Below are positions 1 through 9,913 of a stretch of DNA of 52,361 nt, one piece after another. How positions within the stretch are numbered: the stretch's first letter is position 1; every line of letters begins with the position of its first letter. The DNA is taken from positions 1 to 52,361 of the forward strand of contig JBCCQN010000031.1 of the NCBI GenBank assembly GCA_039024315.1, in the 5' to 3' direction. The notes beneath the pieces are model-generated. The model saw only the letters and a program-made list of their open reading frames with translations, was not told the DNA's origin and did not search any database. Source of the stretch: JBCAWW01 sp039024315. Its GTDB lineage: Bacteria > Bacteroidota > Bacteroidia > J057. The position numbers were made by a program, and so were the translations under genes.

Positions 1-1440
1 AAATTCAATACATCCACACCAGTAGTAGTCCCAAACTGTACAATCGAAAGATCTAGGAAGTTGGCGCTGTTTGGATCAGCATCATATACCAAAGTATGGA
101 TGGTATAAGCACCAGCTGCGTTTACAGTGAAGCTAGGCGTAGCCGAAACTTGCTCGATCACCAATCCAGTACCAGAAGTAAGGACAAAGATTTGGCTGTA
201 ACCCGTAGGCACAACAATGTTGCCATCGGGAGTAGCCGAGATAGTAGCAGCGCCATTAGCGAGTACGACTGGGTTTTGATCGATGGTCAAAGTACCTGCA
301 TCCGCGGTACAGTCATTTACATGCACTGGCGCACCAGCAACGTCAAGTGAAGCACAAAGGCCGTTGGCCGTAACTAAATTCAATACGTCAACCCCAGTAG
401 TAGTACCAAACTGTACAATCGAAAGATCTAGGAAGTTGGCACTGTTCGGATCCGCATCATATACTAAGGTATGGATGGTGTAAGCGCCGGCTGCGTTTAC
501 AGTGAAGCTAGGTGTAGCCGAAACCTGCTCGATGACCAATCCAGTACCAGAAGTAAGGACAAAGATTTGGCTGTAACCCGTAGGCACTACAATGTTGCCA
601 TCCGGCGTAGCGGAGATAGTAGCAGCACCATTGGCTAGGATTACAGGGTTCTGATCAATAGTAAGTGTTCCGGCATCGGCAGTACATCCCTGTACGTGTA
701 CCCCAGCACCCGCTACATCTAGAGAAGCACAAATTTGATTAGCTAGTACAAGGGCAAGTACATCGCCTCCTGTAGTGGTGCCAAATTGTACTACGGATAA
801 ATCAAGGAAGTTCGGACTATTAGGGTCCGCATCATATACCAAGGTATGAATGGTGTAGTCGCCAGGGGCATTGACCGTAAAGTTCGGCGAAGCCGAAACT
901 TGCTCAATCACTAAGTTTGGACCAGAGGTCAATACGTAAATCTGGCTGTAGCCCGCTGGAACATGAATATTGCCATCAGGGGTAGCGGAAACAGTAGCGC
1001 TACCATTCAAGATGTTTACTGGATCTTGATCAATGGTAAGCGTTCCTGCATCGGCAGTACAATTATTAACTGTAATATCATCTCCTGCCAAATCAATTGA
1101 GGCACAGATACCACCTGTTGTGATCTGGATGAGTATATTTAATAGGGTAGTGCTACCCGTGTTGATCGTAGAAATATCAAAATAATCAGGACTATTTGGA
1201 TCTGAATCATATACTAAAGAATGAAACGAATAGGTTCCAGCGGCACTTACGCTGAAACTAGGCGTGGTAGCCGTTTGCTGAATCACTTGATTACTACCCG
1301 TCGTCAGTAGGTAAAGTACTGAATATCCATTAGGAATGACCCCAGGGGTTTGAATATTGGCCGTAATGGTTTGAGTACCACCGGCTCCCAGAGTAATGTG
1401 ATTGGTGGGCGTTTTGAGGACTTCCGTTTGTGCCGTACAA
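1..1440 (-). repeat. Tandem 375-bp coding repeats (3 near-identical units plus 1 diverged)
   Basis: Unit boundaries recur every 375 bp: 1-375, 376-750, 751-1125, and a diverged unit from about 1126 to 1440. Units 1-375 and 376-750 are almost identical over their first roughly 230 bp and clearly less so over the last 145 bp, where most differences are synonymous. The unit farthest upstream in the protein is the most diverged. Confidence 0.9.
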
Positions 1441-2153
1441 TTGCTGCTTAGGGCATAGTGTACTGCGTCATCAAAAAATGACCAGGCATTATGCGTCGGG
1501 TGTGAAGCAGTATTGGTATCAAAGAAAAAACCGATACGAGTGGCTGGAGCCGCTAAGCCGACCATCATATCCCCCGCATCATAGCTAAAGATGGCGTATT
1601 GATTAGGGTGATTGAAGAGACGAGCCACTTTGTCCGCATTGTTGCTAGGATCACCCCAACGAAGAGTAGTTTGGGCAGTAGTAACTGTTACATTACCATT
1701 AAATCCAGCCGCAAGCGGATGGCTAGGATCAGTAATTTGTACTCGGTCTACAGAACCTTGCACTCCATAATCTACTCCTGTAATATGGCCCGTCATGTGT
1801 AAATCATCGAATAGATAAGATTCACACACAATCATCGGCACCGGAGTATGAGTATACATCCCTCCAATATTGGTTGATAAAACCGAAGCAGAGATGATAA
1901 TCAAATCCTTGCCATTGGCATCAGCCGCCGTTGCTGGGTTGGAAGGGCCACCTACACCGGTAACTGTCAAGCCTAGCCCTTGCAAACGAGCAAGGATAGC
2001 TTGATCACTGGCATTGTAGTTGCCTGGATCGGAATTCGTAACAAATAAGGCCTGTTGACTAAATAATGGTCCACTCAGTAAGAGCATCACGAGGAACCAT
2101 AAAGAGGCCAGGGTTTTCCTTCGCATAATGAAAATAGTTTTGAAAATTGACAT
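1..2153 (-). CDS. Secreted surface protein with tandem 125-residue modules (3' end outside window)
   Basis: The frame is open from ATG at 2153 to the window edge, 717 codons without a stop, so the C-terminus is missing. Residues about 10-37 form a signal peptide (RRKTLASLWFLVMLLLSG then LFSQQ). Residues about 40-240 look like a Rossmann/flavodoxin-like or ThuA/GATase-like domain (ALFVTNSDPGNYNASDQAIL, DLIIISASV, PMIVCESYLFDD), seen in Bacteroidota surface proteins; this family call is tentative. After that come beta-rich modules with the signature YSQIFVLTSG, FTVNAAGAYTIHTLVYDADP, LDLSIVQFGTTTG, each about 125 residues and cysteine-containing. A T9SS C-terminal signal is likely beyond the window but unseen. 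It is probably an exported or adhesive protein; no enzymatic role is claimed. Confidence 0.85.
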   Translation of the reverse strand, partial: MSIFKTIFIMRRKTLASLWFLVMLLLSGPLFSQQALFVTNSDPGNYNASDQAILARLQGLGLTVTGVGGPSNPATAADANGKDLIIISASVLSTNIGGMYTHTPVPMIVCESYLFDDLHMTGHITGVDYGVQGSVDRVQITDPSHPLAAGFNGNVTVTTAQTTLRWGDPSNNADKVARLFNHPNQYAIFSYDAGDMMVGLAAPATRIGFFFDTNTASHPTHNAWSFFDDAVHYALSSNCTAQTEVLKTPTNHITLGAGGTQTITANIQTPGVIPNGYSVLYLLTTGSNQVIQQTATTPSFSVSAAGTYSFHSLVYDSDPNSPDYFDISTINTGSTTLLNILIQITTGGICASIDLAGDDITVNNCTADAGTLTIDQDPVNILNGSATVSATPDGNIHVPAGYSQIYVLTSGPNLVIEQVSASPNFTVNAPGDYTIHTLVYDADPNSPNFLDLSVVQFGTTTGGDVLALVLANQICASLDVAGAGVHVQGCTADAGTLTIDQNPVILANGAATISATPDGNIVVPTGYSQIFVLTSGTGLVIEQVSATPSFTVNAAGAYTIHTLVYDADPNSANFLDLSIVQFGTTTGVDVLNLVTANGLCASLDVAGAPVHVNDCTADAGTLTIDQNPVVLANGAATISATPDGNIVVPTGYSQIFVLTSGTGLVIEQVSATPSFTVNAAGAYTIHTLVYDADPNSANFLDLSIVQFGTTTGVDVLN

Positions 2154-2451
2154 AGTAATCCCCCATGCCAGCAAAAGCAGCTTTTGTGGCGAATCAATCC
2201 AACAGTTACTTGATGGAAGAGATATGGGCTATGATCTCAAGGGACACAAATTTGTCCAAAGCCCAAAGGCGAAAAGCGAATGATGTTTGGCCCCTTTTTT
2301 AGCAGCCTTTATTTGTTAAGATTTTTAAATATCTGTAAATGAGGTGTTTAAAAAGCTATAAAAACTATCGTTCTGGCACAGATGAAAATATGCATATGCA
2401 ATCAATTCGAAATTATGTAAGCCTTTAGAAAACTTGAGGTAACAAAAAGAA
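2154..2451. other. Intergenic gap with a nested inverted repeat
   Basis: No gene is visible. An inverted repeat GGACACAAATTTGTCC (2242-2257) is nested between GGGCT (2226-2230) and AGCCC (2260-2264), about 75-110 bp upstream of the partial surface-protein start. It could be a 5' UTR hairpin or an operator. No convincing TTG/TAnnTTTG Bacteroidota promoter was found. Confidence 0.35.
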
Positions 2452-2485
2452 GACCCCCTAATGCTCAAAAAGGCATTAGGGGGTC
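2452..2485 (-). terminator. Intrinsic terminator of clpX
   Basis: A 13-bp perfect stem (GACCCCCTAATGC / GCATTAGGGGGTC) with an 8-nt loop is followed on the minus strand by TTCTTTTTGTT. It lies about 30 bp after the clpX stop, so it ends the clpP-clpX transcript. Confidence 0.85.
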
Positions 2486-2513
2486 CAACAAAAAACTGTA
2501 AACGGATATCTTT

Positions 2514-3743
2514 TTAACCAGCAGCGCGGAAGTTGAACATCTCCGATCCTGTAAGATTTTGGTTGGCGAGATCCATGGTGATGTGATAGTTTTCCAAATC
2601 ACTATCAGGCATATCAAACATAATGTCTAGCATGATAGCCTCAATGATAGAGCGAAGACCGCGGGCTCCGAGCTTTAACTCATCCGCACGACTCACTACC
2701 ATGTCTAAGACTTCATCGTCAAAGGATAGCGTTTTGTCTTCTAGCTCAAACATGCGCTGGTATTGACGAACAATTGCATTGCGTGGTTCAACCAATATTC
2801 TTCTCAGAGCTGACTTATCCAAGGCATCGAGATAAGTCAATACCGGTAGCCGACCAATAATCTCAGGAATCAAACCAAAAGCTCTCAAGTCAGAGGGTTG
2901 AATATATTTGAGGAGATTGGTGTCTTCTTTGACGAAAGCAGTTGTATCCTTGCCAAAACCAATTTGACGGACGGCAATACGCTGCGAAATAGTACGATCA
3001 ATGCCTTCAAAGGCACCACCACAAATAAAGAGGATGTTTGAAGTGTTGATTTGTACTAAACTTTGCTCTGGGTGTTTTCTTCCCCCCTTCGGTGGAACGT
3101 TTGCCACTGAGCCTTCGAGCAGCTTAAGCAAGGCCTGTTGTACGCCTTCACCACTTACATCACGCGTGATGGACGGATTGTCAGACTTGCGAGCGATTTT
3201 ATCAATCTCGTCTATGTAAACAATCCCTCTTTCAGCGGCTTCAACATCATAGTCCGCTTCTTGCAAGAGGCGGACCAGTACACTTTCTACATCCTCACCG
3301 ACATAGCCAGCTTCAGTCAAAACTGTAGCATCAGCGATGCAAAAAGGTACATTGAGCATACGAGCGATGGTTCTCGCCATCAAGGTTTTGCCTGTACCTG
3401 TAGAGCCCACCATGAGCACATTGCTCTTTTCAAGCTCAACGTCTCCTTCAAGGCGATCATCTAGACTTAAGACTCTCCGGTAGTGATTATAAACCGCCAC
3501 CGACAATACTCTTTTGGCCGAAGATTGGCCGATCACGTATTGGTCAAGATGTTCAAAGATTTCGCGAGGTTTGGGTACTCGGGTGATGCGAGCACTTTGG
3601 GGCTTTTCTTTAAATTCCTCATCGATAATGGTGTTGGCGTGAGCTACGCAATTTTCACAAATGTGGGCACCACCATAACCAGCGAGCAAAATTTGGACTT
3701 CCCTTTTGGTACGTCCGCAAAAAGAACAGCTTTCGTTTCTCAT
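2514..3743 (-). CDS. clpX: ATP-dependent protease ATP-binding subunit ClpX
   Basis: AAA+ unfoldase that recognises tagged proteins and feeds them to ClpP in the cytoplasm. At 409 aa it is close to family length. The N-terminal zinc-binding domain has C6, C9, C29 and C32. Walker A is GSTGTGKT (113-120), Walker B is IVYIDEID (D178, E179), and the IGF loop that docks on ClpP is present at about 261-263. The start at 3743 (MRNESCSFCG) is chosen because ClpX proteins begin just before the zinc finger; a start nine codons upstream is possible but adds unconserved residues. It lies 53 bp after clpP on the same strand and shares its transcript. Confidence 0.97.
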   Translation of the reverse strand: MRNESCSFCGRTKREVQILLAGYGGAHICENCVAHANTIIDEEFKEKPQSARITRVPKPREIFEHLDQYVIGQSSAKRVLSVAVYNHYRRVLSLDDRLEGDVELEKSNVLMVGSTGTGKTLMARTIARMLNVPFCIADATVLTEAGYVGEDVESVLVRLLQEADYDVEAAERGIVYIDEIDKIARKSDNPSITRDVSGEGVQQALLKLLEGSVANVPPKGGRKHPEQSLVQINTSNILFICGGAFEGIDRTISQRIAVRQIGFGKDTTAFVKEDTNLLKYIQPSDLRAFGLIPEIIGRLPVLTYLDALDKSALRRILVEPRNAIVRQYQRMFELEDKTLSFDDEVLDMVVSRADELKLGARGLRSIIEAIMLDIMFDMPDSDLENYHITMDLANQNLTGSEMFNFRAAG

Positions 3744-3796
3744 TATAGATAAAGGTAAAGCTGAGAGCACACAGATGCTCTCAGCTATAAAAAGAT

Positions 3797-4501
3797 TTAT
3801 TCTGCTTTTTTACCGAGGACTTCGTCCACTAAGCCATACTCTTTGGCTTCCGCTGCGATCATCCAATAATCACGATCTGAGTCTTCCCAGATCTTTTCCT
3901 CGGTTTGTCCAGAGTGACTAGCAATGATTGCGTACAACTCCTTCTTCAACTTCTGAATCTGGTCATGTACAATCGCAATGTCCGAAGCTTGCCCTTGGGC
4001 GCCTCCCAATGGCTGGTGAATCATTACTCTACTGTGCGGCAGCGCCGAACGCTTACCCGCTTGCCCTGCAGTAAGGAGAACGGCTCCCATAGAGGCCGCC
4101 ATACCTGTACAAATAGTCGCCACATCAGGGCTAACGATCTGCATCGTATCATAGATACCTAAGCCCGCATATACAGATCCTCCGGGAGAATTGATGTAAA
4201 TATTAATATCTTTCTTTGCGTCAGCAGACTGCAAAAAGAGCAACTGCGCGCTAACAATATTGGCTACCTGATCATTAATCGGCATACCCAAAAAGATGAT
4301 ACGATCCATCATCAAGCGAGAAAATACATCCATCGCGATGACATTTAATTGACGTTCTTCTATGATATTGGGGGTAAGACCATACACACCGGGAACGCCC
4401 GCCATGATATTAGCATTGGCAGCGCTAGTATAGTCATGCAAGGTCATGCTATTGATTCCAAGGTGTCCGGTAGCGTACTTCTGAAATTCGTTCGGATTCA
4501 T
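3797..4501 (-). CDS. clpP: ATP-dependent Clp protease proteolytic subunit ClpP
   Basis: Serine peptidase S14 that forms the tetradecameric proteolytic chamber used by ClpX. The 234-aa protein has the catalytic triad S137 (GMAAS), H162 (MIHQPLGG) and D211 (SDRDYWM). An N-terminal extension of about 40 residues precedes the conserved core, as is common in Bacteroidota ClpP. It is first gene of the clpP-clpX pair. A minus-strand TAATTTTG (-7-like, TAnnTTTG) sits at 4521-4528, 20 bp before the start, but no clear -33 TTG accompanies it. A mini-hairpin repeat copy lies inside at 4037-4054 and is read as GKRSALPHS without breaking the frame. Confidence 0.97.
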   Translation of the reverse strand: MNPNEFQKYATGHLGINSMTLHDYTSAANANIMAGVPGVYGLTPNIIEERQLNVIAMDVFSRLMMDRIIFLGMPINDQVANIVSAQLLFLQSADAKKDINIYINSPGGSVYAGLGIYDTMQIVSPDVATICTGMAASMGAVLLTAGQAGKRSALPHSRVMIHQPLGGAQGQASDIAIVHDQIQKLKKELYAIIASHSGQTEEKIWEDSDRDYWMIAAEAKEYGLVDEVLGKKAE

Positions 4502-4720
4502 ACAATCGTTTCTTAAAGATCAAAATTAAGGATTAATTGGCATTAATAGAAAAATTAGTTTGCTCCCTTAGGGCCACCTAATTTCAATTATAACCCACCC
4601 AAGTAAGAAATTGTGACACTCGACTCTAAAAACCTATTCAATTTTTCTAATTTTATACATGCCTTTTTATCGCTTTGGATCGTTATCCTAAAAAAAAGCC
4701 TCAAAGGAATTTATGGCATC

Positions 4721-7700
4721 ATGCAAAAAAACCTGATAAACAAAGCCTTACTGCTGCTCCTTGGATTATTTTTCTTTCCCTCTCTTTTCGCTCAACAAAC
4801 AATCAGTGTTCCTCTTTCCTACCAATTGCCTGAAGGGGCCAAAATCTGGGAAGGGCGCCTGATCTTTAAAGTAAAGCCTCAATACCGGGACCTCTGCTTC
4901 CCTCATCAGCTCAATATACCTTCGGTCAACGCTGCGCTCGGAAAACTTAAAGTCAAAGGGCTCGAAAAAGTTTTTCCGCACCATCAAGCACCTACCCAAA
5001 CTCACAATGCTTATGGCCAAGAGCTGATTGATCTCAGCCTCATTTACAGTCTTGAGTATGATCCTCAATTATTCTCAATCAACGCAGCCGTCAGTATCCT
5101 AAACAGATTACCTGCGCTTGCTTATGTTGAGCCTTGGTTTGTACCCGAAACTATGTACCAACCTAATGATTACTTTGCCGATACAACCAATGGGGCAGCT
5201 GGCAGCTGGCACCTGCAGATGATTCGAGCCCAAGAAGCATGGGACATCCAAAGAAACGATACCAATGTTGTCATTGGCATTGTGGATTCTGGGACCTCTT
5301 TCCTGCATCCTGATATGCAAGACAATCTCTACCTCAATGCTGACGATCCTATTGATGGCATTGACAATGATCAAGATGGCTATATCGACAATTATCGTGG
5401 CTGGGACTTTGGTGGAGATTCCCTTGGTGAAGCTGGCGACAATAATGCGAGTACCATCTTTCCTTGGCATGGTTTGGGCGTAGCCGGAGTTGCTGCTGCC
5501 ACCACCGACAATGGCGTTGGCATTGCAGGAACCGGCTTTAATTGCCGCTATTTGCCCATAAAAGCTGCTCCAGAATCTAATATTGGTAGTATCTACTATG
5601 GATATCAAGGCCTAGTCTATGCTGTAGACCAAGGCTGTGAAGTCGTCAACCTATCTTGGGGCTCGCCAGTGCCAACACGTTTTGGTGAAGATGCCGTCAA
5701 TTATGCAGCGATCAACCGTCAAGCGGCTGTAATTGTCGCCGCTGGTAACAGTAATTCGAATATCAGGTTTTATCCAGCCGCTTTTGATCGCGCTATTTCG
5801 GTTGCTATTAGCGGTCCTCAAGATTCAGTTTGTTGCAATACTACCTTCAATCATAGCGTAGATATGAGCGCTCCAGGGATTTTTATCTCTTCCCTCAACG
5901 GAGATGATGATTATTTAGGGCTCTGGCAGGGCACTTCTATCTCGGCCCCGATTGTAGCAGGAGCAGTCGCGCTTACTCTCGCGGAATTTCCGCAATACAA
6001 TGGCGCTCAAGCCGCCCAAAAGGTAAGAGTCAGCGCCCAGCCTATTCCCCATGATTTTAACTTGGAGGATAGAGTAGGCCGAGGACGATTAGATATGTAT
6101 GCTGCTCTTTTGCCGGATGCTAGCCCTTCGGTGAGAACCAATGATTATCATTTGGTAGATGCAGATGGCGATGGGCGTATTGCCGCTGGTGATACGGTAG
6201 CTTTGGATGTGGACTTTCTCAATTATCTCGATCCAGCATCCAACCTAGAGGTAACTCTTAGCATCCCCTTACAGCAAACTCCTTTTGTCCGAGTAGTAGA
6301 GAATCAAGCGATGATAGGCCCATTGGGAACGCTCAATTCCTACCATTCAACCAACGATTTCAAAGTCGTGTTGAGTGCCAATTTGCCAGTTGATTTTATG
6401 GTTGATCTAAAGTTCACTTACTCAGACCCCAATACAGGCTATGATGATTTTGAATACGTCCAGCTACGGGTCAATCCCTCTTGGCTCAATGTAGAAGAAA
6501 ACCAATTGCGTACTACTATCACTAGCAAAGGCAGCATCGGCTTTAATGATTTTCAATCTTATCTACAAGGCATAGGCCTTTTGTATCAAAGTAGCCGCAA
6601 CGTATTTGCTGAGGGGAGTTTCATCATCGGCAATTCAGCTAGTCAAATCTCTAACCGCTTTCGTACCGACGCCCAAAATTCCCGTGATGACGATTTCAGC
6701 ATCGTGGACTTTGTGCGTCGAAATCCTAATCCGTATCTGGCCGATTTTGAAGCCAGTGCTACTTTCAATGACAATGGAGCCAATATTCCGCTTGGCGTAA
6801 CGATCACGCAAAACACCTTTGCTTGGGATGAGGCTGAGTATCAAAAGTTTGTCATACTGCTTTACGAAGTAGAAAATGAAAAAGTCTTTCCGATCAACAA
6901 TCTCAGTGCAGGGCTTTTTGCCGATTTTGATATCATCACCCAGCAGCTAAATCTTAATCGTGCCGAGTATGATCCAAATGAAAGGATCATTTTTACCTAT
7001 GATGCCCAAGGAGGGACAACGGCTCATTATGGCCTCAAACTCCTCAATGATGGTAATTTCTACGCTCGTGCCTTAGGAAATCCCAACATCAGCAACTTTT
7101 CAGACCAAGCCAAATACTTGTCTTTGACCAATTTTCCTTCTCCTGGTACGGCGACTGCAGGTATCAATGGGCCTGGACAAGATGTCATGCATTATATCGG
7201 TAGTGGGCCCTTTGATTTACAGCCTGGTGAAAAAGATACTGTTGCTTTTGCCATTTTGGCCGGCAACAATCTCAATGATCTGATGATCCAGTCCACTGCT
7301 GCTCAAAATGCTTACGATTGTATTTTGCTTGGTCAAGGCCCCATTCAGCCTTTTAGTATCTCAGACCCCAGCCTAAGTGCTGGAGAAGCCGTAAACTTCG
7401 TAGATAATAATCCCAATGCAATCTCTTGGCAGTGGGACTTTGGCGACGGCAATACTTCTAACTTGGCCAATCCTCAGCACACCTTTGCTACTCACGGCAG
7501 ATATCAGGTAAGCCTTACTGTCAGTGATGGGATCTGTCAATTTAGCTCAGAACAGAGCCTTTCTGTAGGCTTTAGCACAGATATTGAACTCGAAAATCAA
7601 CTAGACTGGCAGGTATATCCCAATCCAACCAAAGGGCAGCTAGTGATTGAAGGCGCTGCTACTAAGAGCGGCTTCGCCGAACTCCACCTCTATAACCTTG

Positions 7701-7852
7701 TCGGACAGGAAGTTTGGCATTATCAGTGGCAACACCAATCTGGCGCTGTTCGTCAAGAACTACAACTACCGGTTTTGCCCGCTGGATTTTATACGCTGAA
7801 ACTCTTCAATGCAGCAGGCCAAACCCAGACGATTTTACAGATCCAAAAATAG
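4721..7852 (+). CDS. T9SS-exported subtilisin-like serine protease with PKD domain and type A sorting tail
   Basis: Secreted peptidase S8 of 1043 aa. A signal peptide (LLLLLGLFFFPSLFAQQ) is followed by a prodomain-like region and a subtilisin domain with D189 (GIVDSGTSF), H250 (FPWHGLGVAG), oxyanion N343 and S406 (GTSISAP). Residues 216-223 (NDQDGYID) are an EF-hand-like calcium loop, and a second DADGDGR stretch follows the catalytic domain. A PKD domain (WQWDFGDGNTS...YQVSLTVSDG) precedes a Por_Secre_tail type A sorting domain (WQVYPNPTKGQLVIEG, LPAGFYTLKLF). The start at 4721 is preferred because it opens directly into the signal peptide; an upstream GTG would prepend 36 unlikely residues. 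It likely digests extracellular proteins and is followed by its own terminator. Confidence 0.95.
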   Translation: MQKNLINKALLLLLGLFFFPSLFAQQTISVPLSYQLPEGAKIWEGRLIFKVKPQYRDLCFPHQLNIPSVNAALGKLKVKGLEKVFPHHQAPTQTHNAYGQELIDLSLIYSLEYDPQLFSINAAVSILNRLPALAYVEPWFVPETMYQPNDYFADTTNGAAGSWHLQMIRAQEAWDIQRNDTNVVIGIVDSGTSFLHPDMQDNLYLNADDPIDGIDNDQDGYIDNYRGWDFGGDSLGEAGDNNASTIFPWHGLGVAGVAAATTDNGVGIAGTGFNCRYLPIKAAPESNIGSIYYGYQGLVYAVDQGCEVVNLSWGSPVPTRFGEDAVNYAAINRQAAVIVAAGNSNSNIRFYPAAFDRAISVAISGPQDSVCCNTTFNHSVDMSAPGIFISSLNGDDDYLGLWQGTSISAPIVAGAVALTLAEFPQYNGAQAAQKVRVSAQPIPHDFNLEDRVGRGRLDMYAALLPDASPSVRTNDYHLVDADGDGRIAAGDTVALDVDFLNYLDPASNLEVTLSIPLQQTPFVRVVENQAMIGPLGTLNSYHSTNDFKVVLSANLPVDFMVDLKFTYSDPNTGYDDFEYVQLRVNPSWLNVEENQLRTTITSKGSIGFNDFQSYLQGIGLLYQSSRNVFAEGSFIIGNSASQISNRFRTDAQNSRDDDFSIVDFVRRNPNPYLADFEASATFNDNGANIPLGVTITQNTFAWDEAEYQKFVILLYEVENEKVFPINNLSAGLFADFDIITQQLNLNRAEYDPNERIIFTYDAQGGTTAHYGLKLLNDGNFYARALGNPNISNFSDQAKYLSLTNFPSPGTATAGINGPGQDVMHYIGSGPFDLQPGEKDTVAFAILAGNNLNDLMIQSTAAQNAYDCILLGQGPIQPFSISDPSLSAGEAVNFVDNNPNAISWQWDFGDGNTSNLANPQHTFATHGRYQVSLTVSDGICQFSSEQSLSVGFSTDIELENQLDWQVYPNPTKGQLVIEGAATKSGFAELHLYNLVGQEVWHYQWQHQSGAVRQELQLPVLPAGFYTLKLFNAAGQTQTILQIQK

Positions 7853-7872
7853 GACTCAAAATATTCTTTTCG

Positions 7873-7900
7873 GAGGGCTAAGTTTCCACACTTAGCCCTC
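7873..7900 (+). terminator. Intrinsic terminator after the S8 protease gene
   Basis: Stem GAGGGCTAAG / CTTAGCCCTC with an 8-nt loop, followed by eight T residues. It separates the protease transcript from acs. Confidence 0.9.
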
Positions 7901-7953
7901 TTTTTTTTCTATCTTATGACTCTAATTACACAAAAGGATAAATAATTGACATC

Positions 7954-9855
7954 ATGACTACTCGCATTCGCACCTACGAAGATTACGAAAAGGTGTATGC
8001 TGCTTCGGTTGAGGATCCCGAAGCCTTTTGGGCCTCCCAGGCCGAAACATTTCAATGGCACAAAAAGTGGGACAAAACCCTCGAATGGAACTTTCGGGAC
8101 CCTGACGTCAAATGGTTTCAGGGAGGCAAGCTCAACATCACTGAAAACTGCCTCGATAGACATCTCGAAACTCGTGGCGACAAGCCCGCGATTATCTGGG
8201 AACCCAATGATCCCAATGAGGCACATATCACTTACACCTATCGCGATTTGCATCGGGAGGTATGCCGTATGGCCAATGTCCTTAAGCGCAATGGTATTAC
8301 CAAAGGGGATAGGGTATGCTTTTATATGCCGATGGTGCCTGAGTTAGCAATTGGAGTATTGGCTTGTGCGCGTATCGGCGCTATTCACTCGGTTGTGTTT
8401 GCTGGGTTTTCCGCCAATGCCTTAGCCGATCGGATCAATGATGCAGAGTGCAAAATGGTCATCTGCTCTGACGGTAATTTTAGAGGTAATAAGCAAATCG
8501 CAGTCAAAGCAGTAGTAGACGAGGCCATAGAGTTTGACCACGTTGAATCTGTCGAAACAGTGCTTGTACTCAAGCGTACGGACCATACCATCGACTGGAC
8601 ACCTTTTCGCGACAAATGGATCCACGAAGAGTTAAAAGAGGTGAATGACGACTGCCCTGCCGAATCTATGGACGCGGAGGACATGCTCTTTATCCTTTAT
8701 ACTTCTGGCTCAACCGGTAAACCCAAAGGGGTCGTCCATAGCTGCGCAGGCTATATGGTTTACACTGCCTTTAGCTTTCAAAATGTGTTTCAGTATGATG
8801 AAGATGACATCTATTGGTGTACTGCTGACATTGGCTGGATCACCGGACATTCCTATATCGTTTATGGGCCTTTGTTGAGTGGCGCTACCACCATGATGTT
8901 TGAAGGGGTACCCACTTGGCCAGATCCTGGACGTTTCTGGCAAATTTGCGAAAAGCATAAAGTCAACCAGTTCTACACGGCTCCAACAGCCATTCGCGCG
9001 CTCCAAGCCAAGGGCTTAGATTTTGTCACCCCTTACAATTTGAGCAGTTTAAAGGTCCTCGGCACCGTTGGCGAACCAATCAATGAAGAAGCTTGGCATT
9101 GGTACAATGATAACATTGGTAAAAAAGATATACCCATCGTAGATACTTGGTGGCAAACTGAAACAGGAGGGATCATGATCTCTCCCTTGGCGGGTATTAC
9201 GCCGCTTAAGCCTTGTTTTGCCACCCTCCCTTTACCAGGTATCCAACCCGTTCTTGTGGACAAGGATGGTAATGAAATTGACGGCAATGATGTTGAAGGC
9301 CTGCTTTGTGTGAAATTTCCTTGGCCGTCTATGATCCGGACTACCTATGGCGATCATGAACGTTGCCGGCAAGTATATTTCTCCTCCTTCCAAGACAAAT
9401 ATTTTACTGGGGATGGTTGCCGCCGCGACCAAAATGGCATGTACCGCATCATCGGTCGCGTAGATGATGTAATCAATGTCTCTGGCCATCGCATGGGTAC
9501 CGCTGAAGTAGAAAATGCGATCAATCAGCATCCTTCGGTAGTAGAGTCGGCAGTAGTGGGGTATCCACACGATATCAAAGGTCAAGGCATCTATGCTTAT
9601 GTGATTTGTGCGGATGGAGTGGCTGCGGACGATACGATCGTTCAAGAAATCCGCAATACCGTAACTCATGAGATTGGACCGATTGCTAAGCCTGATAGAA
9701 TTCAGATTGTTCCTGGACTTCCCAAGACCCGCTCTGGTAAAATCATGCGCCGGATCCTGCGTAAAATTGCAGATGGTACAGCTGACAAGCTTGGGGATGT
9801 CTCCACTTTGCTAGATCCTAGCGTTGTGGAGATCATCAAACAAGGCAAGCTCTAG
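7954..9855 (+). CDS. acs: Acetyl-coenzyme A synthetase
   Basis: ANL-superfamily enzyme that turns acetate, ATP and CoA into acetyl-CoA via acetyl-AMP. The 633-aa length is close to bacterial Acs (about 650). It has the P-loop YTSGSTGKPKG (249-259), the WWQTETGG motif and a C-terminal TRSGKIMRRILRK with K596, the lysine that is acetyl-regulated in other Acs. The start MTTRIRTYEDY matches the paralogue downstream, which starts MTTTYSHDY. It is the first gene of an acetate/propionate module that also holds the symporter at 11319 and the second acyl-CoA synthetase at 13500. Confidence 0.95.
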   Translation: MTTRIRTYEDYEKVYAASVEDPEAFWASQAETFQWHKKWDKTLEWNFRDPDVKWFQGGKLNITENCLDRHLETRGDKPAIIWEPNDPNEAHITYTYRDLHREVCRMANVLKRNGITKGDRVCFYMPMVPELAIGVLACARIGAIHSVVFAGFSANALADRINDAECKMVICSDGNFRGNKQIAVKAVVDEAIEFDHVESVETVLVLKRTDHTIDWTPFRDKWIHEELKEVNDDCPAESMDAEDMLFILYTSGSTGKPKGVVHSCAGYMVYTAFSFQNVFQYDEDDIYWCTADIGWITGHSYIVYGPLLSGATTMMFEGVPTWPDPGRFWQICEKHKVNQFYTAPTAIRALQAKGLDFVTPYNLSSLKVLGTVGEPINEEAWHWYNDNIGKKDIPIVDTWWQTETGGIMISPLAGITPLKPCFATLPLPGIQPVLVDKDGNEIDGNDVEGLLCVKFPWPSMIRTTYGDHERCRQVYFSSFQDKYFTGDGCRRDQNGMYRIIGRVDDVINVSGHRMGTAEVENAINQHPSVVESAVVGYPHDIKGQGIYAYVICADGVAADDTIVQEIRNTVTHEIGPIAKPDRIQIVPGLPKTRSGKIMRRILRKIADGTADKLGDVSTLLDPSVVEIIKQGKL

Positions 9856-9875
9856 GGCGCTTTTTTGGAGTTGGC

Positions 9876-9893
9876 CCGCTTCGCGGAACGCTT
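9876..9893 (-). repeat. Mini-hairpin repeat copy (GAA loop)
   Basis: Reads AAGCGTTCCGCGAAGCGG on the minus strand: CCGC/GCGG stem closing GAA. It lies 20 bp after the acs stop. Confidence 0.8.
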
Positions 9894-9913
9894 AGCAATA
9901 TATTTTCAATCCT

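Noticed and set aside
1..1440. CRISPR-like array
   Set aside because: The period is 375 bp, in frame, and codes for a repeated protein module; no spacer pattern.
4613..4720. Upstream GTG extension of the S8 protease
   Set aside because: The first residues are an unstructured AT-rich reading, and the signal peptide begins exactly at 4721.
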